Shown here: positions 26,744 to 39,493 of the stretch, piece by piece | How positions within the stretch are numbered: the stretch's first letter is position 1 | How the letters are laid out: every line of letters starts with the position of its first letter | Origin: Anisakis pegreffii | Lineage: Eukaryota > Nematoda > Chromadorea > Rhabditida > Anisakidae | Assembly: GCA_035041965.1 (NCBI GenBank) | Contig: JAPYMA010001410.1 | Coordinates: 1-64,000 of the forward strand | Length of the DNA stretch: 64,000 nt | Direction: 5' to 3' | Notes under the pieces: model-generated | The model's database searches: none | The model's input: the letters and a program-made list of their open reading frames with translations, nothing else | What the model was told of the DNA's origin: nothing | Made by a program: the position numbers and the translations under genes

Positions 26744-26813
26744 GTTAACCAAGTCCACCAAGCACGGTTTTGAAGCGTTCATCATCAAACCGTGCTTGGT
26801 GGACTTGGTTAAC
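26744..26813. ncRNA. Perfect 27-bp stem hairpin (RNA or element)
   Basis: The left arm (26,744-26,770, starting GTTAACCAAGTCCACCAAGC) is an exact reverse complement of the right arm (26,787-26,813), with a 16-nt loop. The arms are richer in G+C than the flanks. A transcript would fold into a miRNA-sized hairpin of 70 nt, but a fully paired stem is more typical of a recent inverted duplication, a small foldback element or an siRNA hairpin than of a conserved miRNA. No expression evidence is visible in DNA. Confidence 0.45.
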
Positions 26814-28593
26814 GTAGCGAAGCCAACGTACTTAATGATAATTGAGGGAAGTATGATCCCGCTTGTCTGAAAGGCACACAGGTTCTCTAAATTCGACCAG
26901 AACTACATGCTTGAAGAGGTAACATCTCTCTCGTAAACTGCAGTCTTAGAATTACAAACAGAAGCGAACCATCCAGTGTCAGTATTGGTGATCCGTTGGA
27001 ATTTCTCAGTAACCGCAAAATATGCATGTTCATCTCATGCAGAAGAATTTCATCGTGAAGAAATGTTATGTCTCAAGCGAGAAAAATTTCAATTTCAAGT
27101 CCTAAAATGATCAAATATACATCAGCATGATCAAATTGATATTGAGTGCGTTGACCAAATATTGATAAATCAGATGAAGAACAACTTCTAGTTTAAGAAA
27201 TGTGTGTATCCTGGTAAAGGGAGTTTTTAGTTCCTCCTGTTATACCTAGTTGCTGAACAAATTCAGTGCTATTTTAGATCGGCAACTGCTATGAAATGAA
27301 CATTTCGAGTTTATTTCAGTGATCATAAGACTTTCACTTGAACTACAATTGAAAGAAATGTAAGGGAACGGTTCTGATGGTTCAGCATGAGAGTGAAAGA
27401 AAGGAATAAACGATCCAGGCACAATGGAAATTCGAAGAAATGAATCTGAATTTAGCATGACTGTTTTGATTGTGATCGATTTCCCTTTTTCTGAACTCGT
27501 AAACCCTTTAGAAATCGCGATCTTTATGTAAATAACATTTGCAAATTGAAGAATCCAAGAATTAAAATGAAAATTTGAGAAAAATGAGTGCTTATTAGTT
27601 AAATTTAGTGGAGATTTTTATTGAAATGCATTTTTCTGCACTCCTCATTACTATCACAGCCATAGTGCATAATTCAGATCAAACGTAAGCACGTACGCAT
27701 TTTATTTTCTCATTTACCGACGTCAACTTTCACAATGCACTCATTTGACGACTTCAACACAATAAGCTTCGTAATCAGCAGTTTCGGTTGACGTTGAAGC
27801 CAAAAAATGTGATAACAGACAATTAGCTTTTTCCAATCAGCAATCAAATGAGCACCTTTTGTGCTGTTCAACAAACATGATAATAACCGTTTCTTGTAGT
27901 TTATCTTTGCTCTCAATAAGTCTTGCAGCCTATCTGTATTCAAAGATAATTCCCTAAATAATGTCAAATCAATCGATCGTCAATACTGGTGACGATCGGT
28001 TTATCTTATAGCATTTGAAGTTCTAAAGTTATATATTGTTAAGTATTAGAGGTTTTGAAAGATGCTCAGTCTCGTATTGAGAATGTGGCCCAGAGCTAAG
28101 TTTAATAATTTTTGATGTCACAAGATTCCCGGTCTGATAATATTTTTGTCAATTACTATCAAACAAAAATCATTGTTCAAAACAGAAAAAAGCTATGGAC
28201 ATTGAACTTTTCAACTCAAAAGAAAACAGTAGGGTGTTTTATTACCTATCGATAAATTATAATCACAGCTATTTTTGTGATACCGGTAATCAAATACAAT
28301 TATCTGCAGGTGGCATTGATAAGGATAAGAGCACGTACTGATAGTTATGATCATGTCTAATTCGTTGCTTTATTTTGCAGTAAAACGCAACAAAAGATTT
28401 GTTGCTCGCTACAAAGCGAATTTCATACTATATCGAAAAATAGCGCTGATAGCTACCTTCAGCTACCTGATAGCTGTCATTTTAATCAGTACTTCCAACA
28501 TTCACCACCCATAATTTCAATTCATATTGTGTGCATTGCCATCGTAACTCTTCTATTAACTTATTCACATCTCCCATTTTGTTCCCGTCAAAA

Positions 28594-31500
28594 ATGTGTC
28601 TGCGACTGAGCATGATGCAATCCTTTCCTGCAATATTGTGGTTGTTTTGCACGTTGCAAAATGTTGATTCGTCACGAATTTTGTTTGTTGTGATGCATTC
28701 ATCAAGAAGTCACATCGGAAGTATGTTACCAATGGGTATGATGTAAGTTTAAAATCAAATCATCAGAAATTATTGTGAGGAGGAACCATCGAATAATCAA
28801 ATTTTTCAAATAAACCGTTTGCCTTATTCGTTGTCAGGTCTCCGATTTCGCACATTTTTTTAAACTTTTGAAATTTGAAATATTTTGATCGCATGGAAAT
28901 GTTGAATGCCTGATTTCATTCTAGTACCGTCCAGTGGCGTTGCATAAATATTGATTAAAGCATGTGCAAAATTCTCATCAAAGTCGATCAGTATAGATCG
29001 CACAGTAATCGAAAGAACTATATGAATAAGTGATGCTAAGTGACACTAATTTCATACAACTGTTATGATCAAGGAAGGGGTAAATTCACAGAAAGTCAGC
29101 AAATACTTGAAGGGTGTTCAGTAGGCTCGCAATCTAACTCCGAATGTAGCCGGTAAATTGCAGACTATCAGAAGCCGGTCACGATGTACATTTCATGCAA
29201 ACCACACAATTCGATGAACCTTTCAAATTCCCTGGTTCAATCAAGAATCACTTTATCAAGGTGAATATCTCTCATGTCGTCCACCTGCAAGAGGCTTGGC
29301 AATATCTCTACAATCCAACCGTAAGTATTACGTTTCATCATATACTTGAGCCTCAATTTAGGACGATTAATCGGGTTGGACAGATGTGCGTACTTTTCGC
29401 CCCGGTTGTAACATTAAGATGCCAACAGTAATATCTCTGGTACGGCCAAATAATTTGCTTTATAATGATTCTTGTAATTGATCTGAACATGAAAGGCCCG
29501 TCAAATATCGCCCAATTGTTAGAAGCCTATCAATCATTGATTGAGAAGAAAATCAGTTAATTTTCGTTTCTAAAACTATTCTCAAATTAAATTAACGCAA
29601 TTTGAGGCAGTCGGAGATTATTTTGAAGCAAGTGAACTGGCGTTTGACGACATGATGGATAAACACAAACAGGAGGTGAGTAAATGAGCACCTGAATCAT
29701 AACGAAGCACAACCGAAGAGCTAATGATACGATCGATCACCTTAAAACTTAACCGTTTAATATAAACTGTCCTACCGTTTCTGAAAATCTCATCATGATT
29801 TTGAGATGAATTCGAATTTGAGTAGGAAAAATTTAAGCCGTATTGAAGCCAAATGTGAGCGTTTTCATCCATTCACCATGCTTCAACATAAGGTTGCATT
29901 CCTCATGTTCTCTTCTGCTGGTACTGTAATCTAGCATATTTACAAGACATGAGATTACAAGACTCTCGTGTTCGTAGCATGTTTTATTGTCATCACTAAA
30001 TCATCACCGTCCGTCTTCAGGTGGAATCACTACTCAACACAGAATGGGATGTCGTGTTTGCGGATGAAGATTTCACAATGGGAGGTTATGGTGTAACAAT
30101 GAAAAATGCCAAGGTATATCATAAGCCATACATCATGTTCAGCACAACTCATCTACTGCAACCGTTAGCATGGGAATTGGCACTTGGTAAGTGCTTACTG
30201 AACAAGTTCTTAGAACTCGTTAATTGATCTACTCGTTAATCAATCAAAAACTATGCTCATGCCATCAAATTAACCGCATACATACATGCATGCATGTATA
30301 ATTTAGTGGTCCTGTCGATATTCACTAAGGCTCATAAATTCCCTAGCTGATAGGAGTTCCAGTCATGCGAAAAAAATTCAACATATCAAACTTCGATGAT
30401 GCCTATTTTGGAAACATGTGTCCAGAATGGATAGCTATGTATGCATGGGATTGATTGGAGGATGTGTTCATAGGCACTTATTTCTTCAAAGCATTGCATT
30501 GATTGTGTGCGTTATTATGCGAAGTCGTATTTCCTGTTGAAGGCAGAAGCTTCATAACTCGACCACCTCCATGGATGCCGGATATGGATGATATGCATTT
30601 CGACGTCACTGATTATCGACAACGTTGGCATGTTCTCTATGCGAAGATTTTAGCATGGCTCTCGTTGAAATTGCGCGTCGAATTCGCTAAAAACAAGGTA
30701 CGAATATGAGAAATATGTGACATCTATAGCTGAAAAACTGTACTTCCAAACTACCTCCTTCAAATGAATGAAAGTTGCGAGTAAAGCGAAAAGTAACGTG
30801 TGAGAACATGGGGATGCTCAGCGTTGGAAACTGCTCGAGAACGACTAGAGAAGACTTCATTACCAACTTTAGGCTCTCTCCAAATGGCATTCGAGTTCTC
30901 TTCGCAAGAAAATGTTATACCTAAAAGGTGTTGACCAGATTCCATTGCGGATCCACTGCAGATCACTTGAGCAAAATGCTTCCGAGCCAGTTTAAATAGT
31001 AGATCTGATTGTAATTTTCAGGGACTGGCCATGGTTGGTATTGAACACTTTACATTCGCGGACTTGTGGGGCAATGCTGCATTCAATTTCCAAGAAGAAA
31101 TTGACTATATGGCTTTTCCACTTCCAGGTTTGCTGCTTGATCGTGAGTCAATATACTGGCTCCACAATGAGAATTTAGTTCTTAATAAGTTTGCACAAAC
31201 TGTTGGGGCTGTCACCTTGAAGAAGTGAGAAAATAAAAGCAATTCGATGAATTCTGCCACTTTGTGAAGAGACTACCGAAATTTTCGATCCTTAAATTTT
31301 CCGATACAGTAACAACAATAGCTTGATTATCAGCTGCATCAAAAGCAATTTGCACTGTTATCCTTTGAAAATTTTTAGTTTCCAACGAAATCGTCAATAT
31401 CGGTGCGCACTGCTCGCCATCCAAAGCACTCAGCGATGATATTGAAGCATTTGTCAGTGATCCTAAATCGAAAGGAACCATTTTTATAGCGTTTGGAACT

Positions 31501-33035
31501 AATGTCAAGTGGGCATATGCACCATCCTATGTAATTCAAGCCTTCAAAGAGGCGATGCTCAAGTTGAAGGAATATAGGTGAATGCTATCATGCAGTTTGA
31601 TTTATCACTGAAATGTTCACTGAGAATACGAGATAAAATCTGAAACTGTTCATCATTTGCTCATTTAATCTGCTGTCAAAGCTACCCTCTAAAAAAGGAA
31701 CTTCAAGTTCTCAACTAATTCAACGCACAATAAGCTGTAATTGTCAAAAGTTTGCAAATGGAATGAGAATATGATCATAATGGATTTATAAATTCATATG
31801 ACCAAAAGATTTAGAAATGATCATTTTCAGGATCATTTTTGTGGACGACGTGAAAGAGATGTTTGTTGATTTAGCGCCACATATCAAAATTATGAAATGG
31901 GCACCTCAGTATGATATATTAAGAGATAATCGAACGGTATTATTCATCGGTCATGGAGGATTAAAGAGGTTATCACAATTTCTTCATCACCTTTACCGTT
32001 GCTGCTCCATCATAAAATTGATAATTCATACTGTCATTATTGTGCAGCTGTTATTAGCTGGATAACTGTGAGCATTTTGTCATCCTAGTTGAGATCATCA
32101 TCAGTAAATCGCTGGTTTTGTTACCATCGTCATTATCACTATCAATTTCACATTTTTGGACGATCAGCTCGATCCATTTTATATTTCACCATTTCTATAG
32201 CCGCTATTAACTCACAGATATTATTTTGTTCCTGCAAACTAGGAAGCCTCATGGTTCGATTATGAATTCAGTTTGAAACCTCATGAATTCAGTTTGAAAT
32301 CTCATGAATTCAGTTTGAAATCTCATGAATTCAGTTTGAAAGAGACAATATGTGGAAAAACTCCAACGCTTCTGATACCGATCTTCAACGAACAAGCGCA
32401 CAATACTGCTGTGGCTGCTAAACTTGGTAAATGATGTTCACACTTATCTGTGTTTTCAGTAAATATTTGCTCGTATGGTATCAGTGATCTATTTTAGTTC
32501 GTCGTACAAGACAACCATTCATTGTTTCAATGCACTGAGTCTTATTCAAATGTACGTATCGTTATGCTTTTGAAAAGCACTCGCTGTTGTCATGAGTACA
32601 TGTATGCAGTTGACCAAAACATCCTAAGGTTAACCTAGAAATCGCCAAATTCGTTTATGATGATAGGTGAGATGAGCAGAATAACATCAATAAAACCAAT
32701 TGAAATCAAATTATCTCATTGATAATGTGACATTTTCAGGTTTTGCTCGCAGTTTAAGTAAAATGACCCTGACCGGAGATAAGCTGTATAGTTTTGCGCA
32801 CGAAATGCTCACGAACAGACGCTACAAGGATGCTGTCGTCCACATACATGACGTGTACTTAGACAGAATCATTGATAGTCTTCAGGAGGCACTCTTTTGG
32901 ACGAATCGTTCGTTGATACTTTCAGGACGGAAAGCAACATTCCAGAGAAAAGGCATCTTCATGCCTTCATCGCAATTCTTCTACGTGCCTCAGATGTTCA
33001 TCGTTTTCATCGCTGTGATCGCACTTTCTGAATGA
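28594..33035 (+). CDS. UDP-glycosyltransferase, copy 1
   Basis: Ten exons: 28,594-28,742, 29,164-29,320, 29,607-29,675, 30,021-30,186, 30,525-30,697, 31,022-31,127, 31,379-31,577, 31,831-31,968, 32,335-32,426 and 32,740-33,035. All phases agree and give about 514 residues, the usual UGT length. Membrane glycosyltransferases of this family move a sugar from a UDP-sugar to lipophilic acceptors in the ER lumen. Seen here: a signal peptide, the N-terminal MHSSRSH motif with the probable catalytic His40, the C-terminal donor-binding region WAPQYDIL, FIGHGGLKR and IPIFNEQAHNT, and a hydrophobic segment at the extreme C-terminus with a very short tail. Exon 9 is preceded by a 21-bp repeat that multiplies its acceptor. 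AATAAA follows at 33,151. The exon 5 acceptor (GCGAAG) is weak. The tandem partner starts 2.3 kb downstream. Confidence 0.9.
32258..32334 (+). repeat. 21-bp tandem repeat carrying 3' splice sites
   Basis: TCTCATGAATTCAGTTTGAAA is repeated about four times directly before UGT exon 9. Each unit brings a candidate acceptor ATTCAG, with AG ending at 32,271, 32,292, 32,313 and 32,334. The repeat also duplicates the first exon bases (TTTGAAA). Every extra unit would add seven in-frame codons (LKSHEFS-like) with no stop, so all four acceptors preserve the reading frame. Confidence 0.9.
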
Positions 33036-33150
33036 TTTTAGTGGTATTCGTATCGAGCATGATGACATTGTTATGAGAATGTTTCAGTGATAATATCATT
33101 ATATTGCTGGTGATAATTATAACAAAATTTGTAAAATTTTTGTTGTTGGT

Positions 33151-33156
33151 AATAAA
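33151..33156 (+). promoter_or_regulatory. Poly(A) signal for UGT copy 1
   Basis: AATAAA lies about 115 bp after the UGT stop codon. Confidence 0.55.
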
Positions 33157-33311
33157 AATAATCTAATAGGCGATTAGATCAGCTCTTGAACAGCACATTC
33201 AGTTCTTCCTGAACACTGACATTGCACCTACAGCAATGAATTGCTGGTTTAATTTCTTTGCTTATTATCTCAACCATATCTTAAACTCTATCGCAAATGC
33301 TTATCGTTAGA

Positions 33312-33566
33312 TACAGGATGTCCGAAAAAATGTATACAAACTTTAAATAATTGTAAACTTTTGTATGTGTTTTCATAGCTTGTTTAAATTTAAACAATTT
33401 TCAACATGTTTCAGCATTTTAGAATGAATGTCCCCTCTTCAAAGTATAGTCCGGCTGTCATCATTCATTTCAATGGGTTTAATCTGCAAGAAAAATGGAA
33501 GCAATTCAGTTATCAGCCGCTAAAAGGTGTACACATTTTTTTTTTGGGGGGGGGGGACATTCTGTA
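33312..33566. mobile_element. MITE with TA target sites, mariner-like
   Basis: TA-CAGGATGTCCGAAAAAATGT at the left end is matched by an inverted ...GGACATTCTG-TA at the right. The terminal repeats agree over roughly 25-30 bp, apart from a T10/G11 homopolymer tract at 33,536-33,556. The element is about 250 bp with no transposase. A flanking TA duplication and CAGGRTGTCC-type ends fit non-autonomous Tc1/mariner-like elements. It sits in the spacer between the two UGT genes. Confidence 0.65.
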
Positions 33567-33569
33567 TAC

Positions 33570-35302
33570 ACATCATCATTATCTTGTTCAAATGTTGGTG
33601 TTCAATGACCAGATCGTAGTTCATCCTTGTGATTTTCACAAGACAAAATGCACCACATAGCATTGATCAATGATCACTGATATGGTCAGTGGAATAAGTG
33701 AATTGTGATAACTGATCAATGATAGTTGTGGTTTGTGTTCACGAATAATGCCACACGTCATTCGTTGTGATAAGCTGATAAATGCGGCTCTCATTGTTTC
33801 GTAAGTGTTGTCATTGCAGAAAAATGTACGATAGCGTGGCACTGGATGGCAGAGACGTTGTTGACAAAACGTTATCTGCAGACATTCACATTGAGTAAGC
33901 AAAACTTAGGTTATCAACAACCTGGACAGATAGTCTTGATACGATGGTGAGGTTTCGTTGATAAGGAACGAGTAAATACAACCAAAACAACAATCTCATT
34001 CGGTATACAGCAATCACCAACATTCTTCATTAGCGGTGCTTCGTTTTGTTCAAAAACAGAGATTTTGGAATATTTAAGCAGAAGGGCAACTTAGATTGAG
34101 CAGTAATGACTCTCACTAGACTGGTGAAGTTGAAGTGGTTTCCACTTATTAACTAGCTTGCATTGGAAGCAATGCAGGCTTGAGTGGACATTGACCCTAT
34201 TCAAAGGGCCGCATTTTTTGTGCTCTGATACACACATGAAATTTAAGCACTTTTCACTTTGCCTTCACTTTTTTCGTCATATACGGAAGTTCTTTGCCAG
34301 GAGCCTTACGTATTGTGAAGTTTCTTTTCTTGATGTCTATCACTATTTGCATGCGGAGATCAGGCTTTTGATTAAAACCATTCGAACCAATTTGTCGACC
34401 CAATATTCAATCAGTCATTCAGAATTATTTCACATTTCATGTTATTAAAGCTTTCTGGTTTTGTGTCGTCTGCATTTTTTGTTGCTTTTATCGATATTGT
34501 CACTTTATCGCGGTAATGAGGATGGAACGAAAATAAAACAATCCAATTCTATCACGGATCAATAGCGATAATTGGTGATTAATAACGTAAAATTTTGATG
34601 AGGTCATCTCAAATTTCCATTGTTATCGGTAACTCTTCCAAAATGAAGTTTTCAGTAGCATTCATTCCCGCATCTTTTTCATGCGATTTTAGGAGTAAAT
34701 CAAGTTGTTATTAAACGAATCACATGAAAGTTAATATTAAAGAGTTATCAATTGAATAGCCTCAGTCAATTAACCCAATCCGAATTCTTTCGCAATTCAT
34801 CATCGCACGATTTACCAATCAGACACACACGTAATCAGTCCACTTCCTGCTAGCAAATTTGTTTGCAGTAAGCGCACTTGTTTACTACATACTGTTATAC
34901 ATTCATTTTCATGCTATTCATTTGTTCATTTGTTTTTTGACTGATTATTTCTCTTTTATCACTGTTCTAAGCATGTACCGAAATCAGAGAATAATATCAC
35001 AAGATAATTGCGAAATGGTTAAAATTATTGAATAGCAGGCGAACCTTACTTTTACTTCTGGGCAGCCTTTTGATAGTACGACTAGGGAAGAATCCATAAT
35101 GGTTCACTTATGAAGAATGAAATTGTTGTAAACAATAACATCACCGTCACATGTTTGAAACGGTAAGTCGCATTCAAACAGTCGCAAATGAAAACCCATT
35201 CAGGTGTGTCGTTTTTCACAAGTTCACTGCAATTGTGAAGATTAAAGATAATGAATTTTCAGCTTTAGAGTAAAAACCCAAATTACTTGCAGCTGACGAA
35301 AT
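33570..35302. other. Spacer between the UGT genes
   Basis: AT-rich with chance frames only. Promoter elements for the second UGT must lie here, but none is recognisable by eye. Confidence 0.5.
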
Positions 35303-38300
35303 ATGTCAACAGAAATAACAACAACGACGAATTTCTTGTTATCATTACTCGTATTCCTTAGCGTATCGATTGATCAGTGTCAAAATGCGAAAGTTCTTTT
35401 CTGGGCGATGCATTCGTCGAAAAGTCATCTTGCGAGTATGTTACCGCTTGCAAAAGAGTATGTTTGATTTGCATTCGTTGTATGAGAATATTGTTGCTAT
35501 CGTATGCAGTAGATATGGCAATCCTATGCAACAAATGCTAATCATTACCACAATGAAGGCAGCTGAAAATCGTCGGTTCAATATCAAACCATGCATCAGT
35601 TTTTAACGGCTTCTGAGAATATCTAACGATAAGCAGGGGAAATTTGTAAAATTTTGCTCAAAGGAAACTTATTTTGCTGAAAGTACTGATGGAAAAGCAA
35701 CAGGCTTTGATAGATAGCGATTCAAGTAGATAGGATAAAAATGGAACGAATGATTAAAATTGTTCTTTGGAAGATCCAGAGTACAATTGAGCATAGTTGT
35801 TTACTATCGTTGTCGTTTTATGATTTCATTTTGAACTGATGTATGTAATGCTAGCCTCATCACGATTACCCTCAAACTGCCATATGATTTAAGCGGCTTT
35901 GAGTGAAAGTCGCGATTGTTGAGCAATGAAGGAAAGTGAATTTTTCGTTTAGTTTTATAATTCCGTTTTATTATAGATTAATGAAAGCTGGTCACGATGT
36001 ACACTTCTTGGAGACGTCATCTCAGAAGAATTCATTCCAGTTTCCACAAGGAATAACGAATCATTTCATGCATATACCGACACGTGTTCCAAAAGATTTG
36101 AGTGAGATGTGGAAAGGGTTCAGTGAACCAGAGGTTATACCTCGAGACGAATACCTTGATTCCGATTTTGGAACCTCATCTGATCTATTCATTCACAAAA
36201 TTCACCTCAGAATTGCATTTTCATGTGCAAGAGGATAATTTCATGAGGAATCGACTAAAGGTGCATGATTTTTTGAAAGGTTTAAGTTTTTATAACATCT
36301 CAGGTGCTTGTTGAGCTGTTCTCGATTGGTGATGAGGCGGTTCATTCGGTGATGAAAAATGATTCCGAACAGGTAAGGGCTGGATCGTTAATAAAGTAGC
36401 GAGCTTAACGGGCTTAATCAATATTCCCAACGCAATCAAAATAAATCACCGTTCATGAGTGGCATTTGCCGTTCTGCTATTATTAACGAATATCGAAGTA
36501 TTTTTCAATCCTGTATAATTTTTAAGCTGAAAATTCAATAAATGCCAAGGTATCGAAAATCACCCTGACAAAATGTCCTTAATCTTAGTCGTTCATTCAG
36601 CAAGAAACTCAGATGTTCTGCTAGATCAGAGTTACTCAGTTGATTTCCGTTCAGATCAAAAAAGTCATGAGCACCGAATGGGACGTTGTATTCTCAGACG
36701 ATCTTTTCGCAATGGGAGGCTTTGGGATGGCGCTGAGAAATTCAAGGATCAACCGTAAACCGTACATAATGTACAGTACGACCATTATGCTGCAACTGTA
36801 TGGTTGGGAACAAGCACTGTGTGAGGAAAATATCATCAATTTGATTCCAGCCCTATGGAAATTTCTCTTGAAACTTTCTCTTATTACATGGCTTAATATT
36901 TGATTTACGGACGTACGTACAGTCACAAATTATCAATGTGATATTGGATTCGAATCACCAACTTTCATATGAACCATCATTTGTATTCACATGAATGGAA
37001 TGGTTTCAGCACGAGTGTTCACAAGTCGTCCAGCTTTATATTCTCTGCGCGAGGATAATTTGGATTACGATGTGACGAATTGTTTTCATCGATTGCTGGC
37101 GGTTTTCGCCGAAACGTTGGCTGCCGTTCGAGTGAAATACAACATTGAACACCGCAATAATAAGGTGTGCTCGTGATTCATTCCACTGCACATCATTCGC
37201 TTTTGTTCCGTCGAAATAAAATTTCCTGTCCGAATAACGAAATTTCTGATTGTGAGCAGCAACAAAAACAATTCTGCAGAAAGCAAAAATAATTGCTATC
37301 AGATACTAACAAAATTCATGATAACAACGCTGATGATTTGAGGGAAACAAGTGAAAATAATTATCAATATTATTATTTCCACTTGTTTCCTCAATTATTA
37401 TTTCCTCAATTTCAGAGTATTCCAGTACTTTTCCAGCAGTATTCTAGTAGTATTCCAGTAACATTTCCGCCAGTACATTCCAAAAAAAGAGTATTCATCT
37501 CCGATCACGGCGAAGATACTCATTGATGATGTTATCACATGTTTATTTGATAATGTCATCCATTCTTCTAGAAATGTTGTGATAATGAACTAAATACAAC
37601 ATGATGTTTAAGGGACTCGCGATGCTGGGAATTCAAGATTTCACATTCACCAATCTGTGGCAAAATCATGCATTCAATTTTGTCGAAGAGATTGATTATC
37701 TCACCTTTCCATCACCAAGTATGATTGTATTCGATTTTTCTGATTGAACAGAACGGTCATCAAGCCATCTTTACTCACAAAAGTGTGCTATACTAGGGTG
37801 TTATAACTGATAAAATGTGATTATAAATCTGGCCTGGACATTATGAAATCCAATAAGTCATATATTTTGCAGTGTCAACGGATGTAGTGTATATCGGATC
37901 ACACTGTCCCATTGCTAAGCGCTTGCCTGACGATCTACGAGAATTCACTGAGGATGCAAGTTCGAAAGGAACAATTTATATCGCCTTTGGTACAGCTGTG
38001 CAATGGCATTCAGCACCTGAATATGTCACGAATGCATTCAGATATATGATTGAAAACTTGCGGGATTATAGGTATCAATCAAATTGTTGCTAAAAGCTAG
38101 AATCATCCCTGAAAAAAACATCCTGTTCAAATGGCTGCTATTGAAATATCAGATCATCCCTGCAGAAAAAAGCCCTGATCGTGTTCTTATAAAATTATGG
38201 CTGATAGAACACAATTCCACATGTGGGCTAACACATGGATGTGTTCAAACTTTTCCCTCATGTTCATTCATATAATGATTTTCATACTGACATTAAATAT

Positions 38301-39493
38301 ACTGAAAGTTTGGGAGTCTTGGTACTAAATTTCATCGGATTCATACACTGATCGAAAAGGATCATCTTCCACTTCACTAATTTGATAATCCATTATGGTA
38401 TCCTTTATGATGATGAATTCAATCGTACATTCGTAAAAGTTTGCAAAGGAACCCAGCTGATCGCAATTTTCAGGATCCTTTTCGTTTATAATGGAAATTC
38501 ATTCGGCGAACTCCCCGAGCATGTAAAAGTCCTTAAGTGGGCACCACAATTTGATGTATTATCGCACAATAAGACAATACTATTCATAAGTCATGGTGGA
38601 CTGAAAAGGTAAGAATTTGCACCAATTCTAATTATAACTCGAAATCTCACAAATTATCAAAATCAGCTAATTGTTAACGATGTTGATAGAATTTGTATTC
38701 AGCGTCAAAGAAGCAATCTGCACATCAACACCAGTTGTTTATTTACCTTTGTTTGCTGAGCAAACGCACAACACTGCGATGGCAATAAAACTTGGTCAGT
38801 TCGGCAAGCCTTCTGAAGCATTTGAACATTTCAAACGATTGAGTTTTGGTTTATCAGATTTCCGAATGGGATGATATTAAGGAATCAATTCGTATGGAAT
38901 CATTTATATTTGCGGTGCATGCGGGACACTTCTAAAATCTGTAACTAGTAATGACTGAATAGTTGATGAATTATGTCTAATGAAGATTATAGCGGTCGAA
39001 TTCCTGAACATGTGAAATTCTGAGGTGTTTTAAAACAGAATTTGACCAGTCATTGTTCGAAGTCTACAATGAGAAACTGAGCATGAATTTTGATCAACTC
39101 AGATTACTGTGGATTCGCTATGTGGGCCACTTCACCCTATTTTGAATAGAACTGAAAGATTTTTCTAATATACCTTCTGATTTTCTAGGTTTTGCGCGAT
39201 CGTTAAATAAAATGACAGTTACTGGTGAGAAGATGCTCTCAGTGGTTCGTGACCTCCTGGATAATAACACTCGATATCAAAGGGCTGTTCAGCGAGTTCA
39301 TGATCTGTTCCTCGATCGACCAATGGACAGCCATTCGGAAGCAGTTTTCTGGACGAACAGGGCGGTGAAGCTGCACGGTGAGAGGAATCCAACATTCAAA
39401 AGGAGAGGAATGTTCTTGTCGCTCAACGCCCACTTCTATCTGATTCATTTGCTATTGATTGCAGTAACTATTTTGATTGCTTCTAAATCCTGA
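35303..39493 (+). CDS. UDP-glycosyltransferase, copy 2
   Basis: Ten exons: 35,303-35,457, 35,977-36,133, 36,304-36,372, 36,655-36,820, 37,010-37,164, 37,613-37,718, 37,873-38,071, 38,474-38,608, 38,703-38,794 and 39,189-39,493. They give about 512 residues. Exons 2, 3, 4, 6, 7 and 9 have exactly the same lengths as in the upstream copy, and all intron phases match, so the genes arose by duplication. Visible features: signal peptide (hydrophobic residues 11-23), WAMHSSKSH with probable catalytic His42, the segment MSTEWDVVFSDD, then WAPQFDVL, FISHGGLKR, LPLFAEQTHNTAMAIKLG and a C-terminal membrane segment ending ASKS. A further open piece at 36,211-36,260 has splice-like ends but breaks the shared exon pattern and is left out. 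A hairpin lies in intron 6. Confidence 0.9.
37340..37392. ncRNA. Intronic hairpin in UGT copy 2
   Basis: GAGGGAAACAAGTGAAAATA (arm 37,340-37,361) pairs with ATTATTTCCACTTGTTTCC (arm 37,372-37,392) with one or two mismatches and a 10-nt loop. It lies within intron 6 of the second UGT on the transcribed strand. It could be an intronic small-RNA precursor or a remnant of an inverted insertion. Confidence 0.4.

Larger units (their letters stand above)
25254..28593. other. Intergenic with hairpins, no supported gene
   Basis: Most of this stretch is AT-rich with only chance frames. A minus-strand frame at 27,967-27,710 has plausible splice sites at both ends but no recognisable content. The hairpin at 26,744-26,813 and the palindrome at 26,680-26,701 are listed separately. 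Confidence 0.4.

Noticed and set aside
27710..27967. Minus-strand frame with plausible acceptor and donor
   Set aside because: Splice-like ends alone are common in AT-rich DNA. No partner exon or family was found.
30356..30440. Extra exon in UGT copy 1 (reads GVPVMRKKFN)
   Set aside because: Including it breaks the phase and exon-size match with the second UGT. Joining 30,186 directly to 30,525 is in phase.
36211..36260. Extra exon in UGT copy 2 (reads LHFHVQEDNFM)
   Set aside because: It needs a different donor in exon 2 and has no counterpart in copy 1, while skipping it ke​eps identical exon sizes in both genes.
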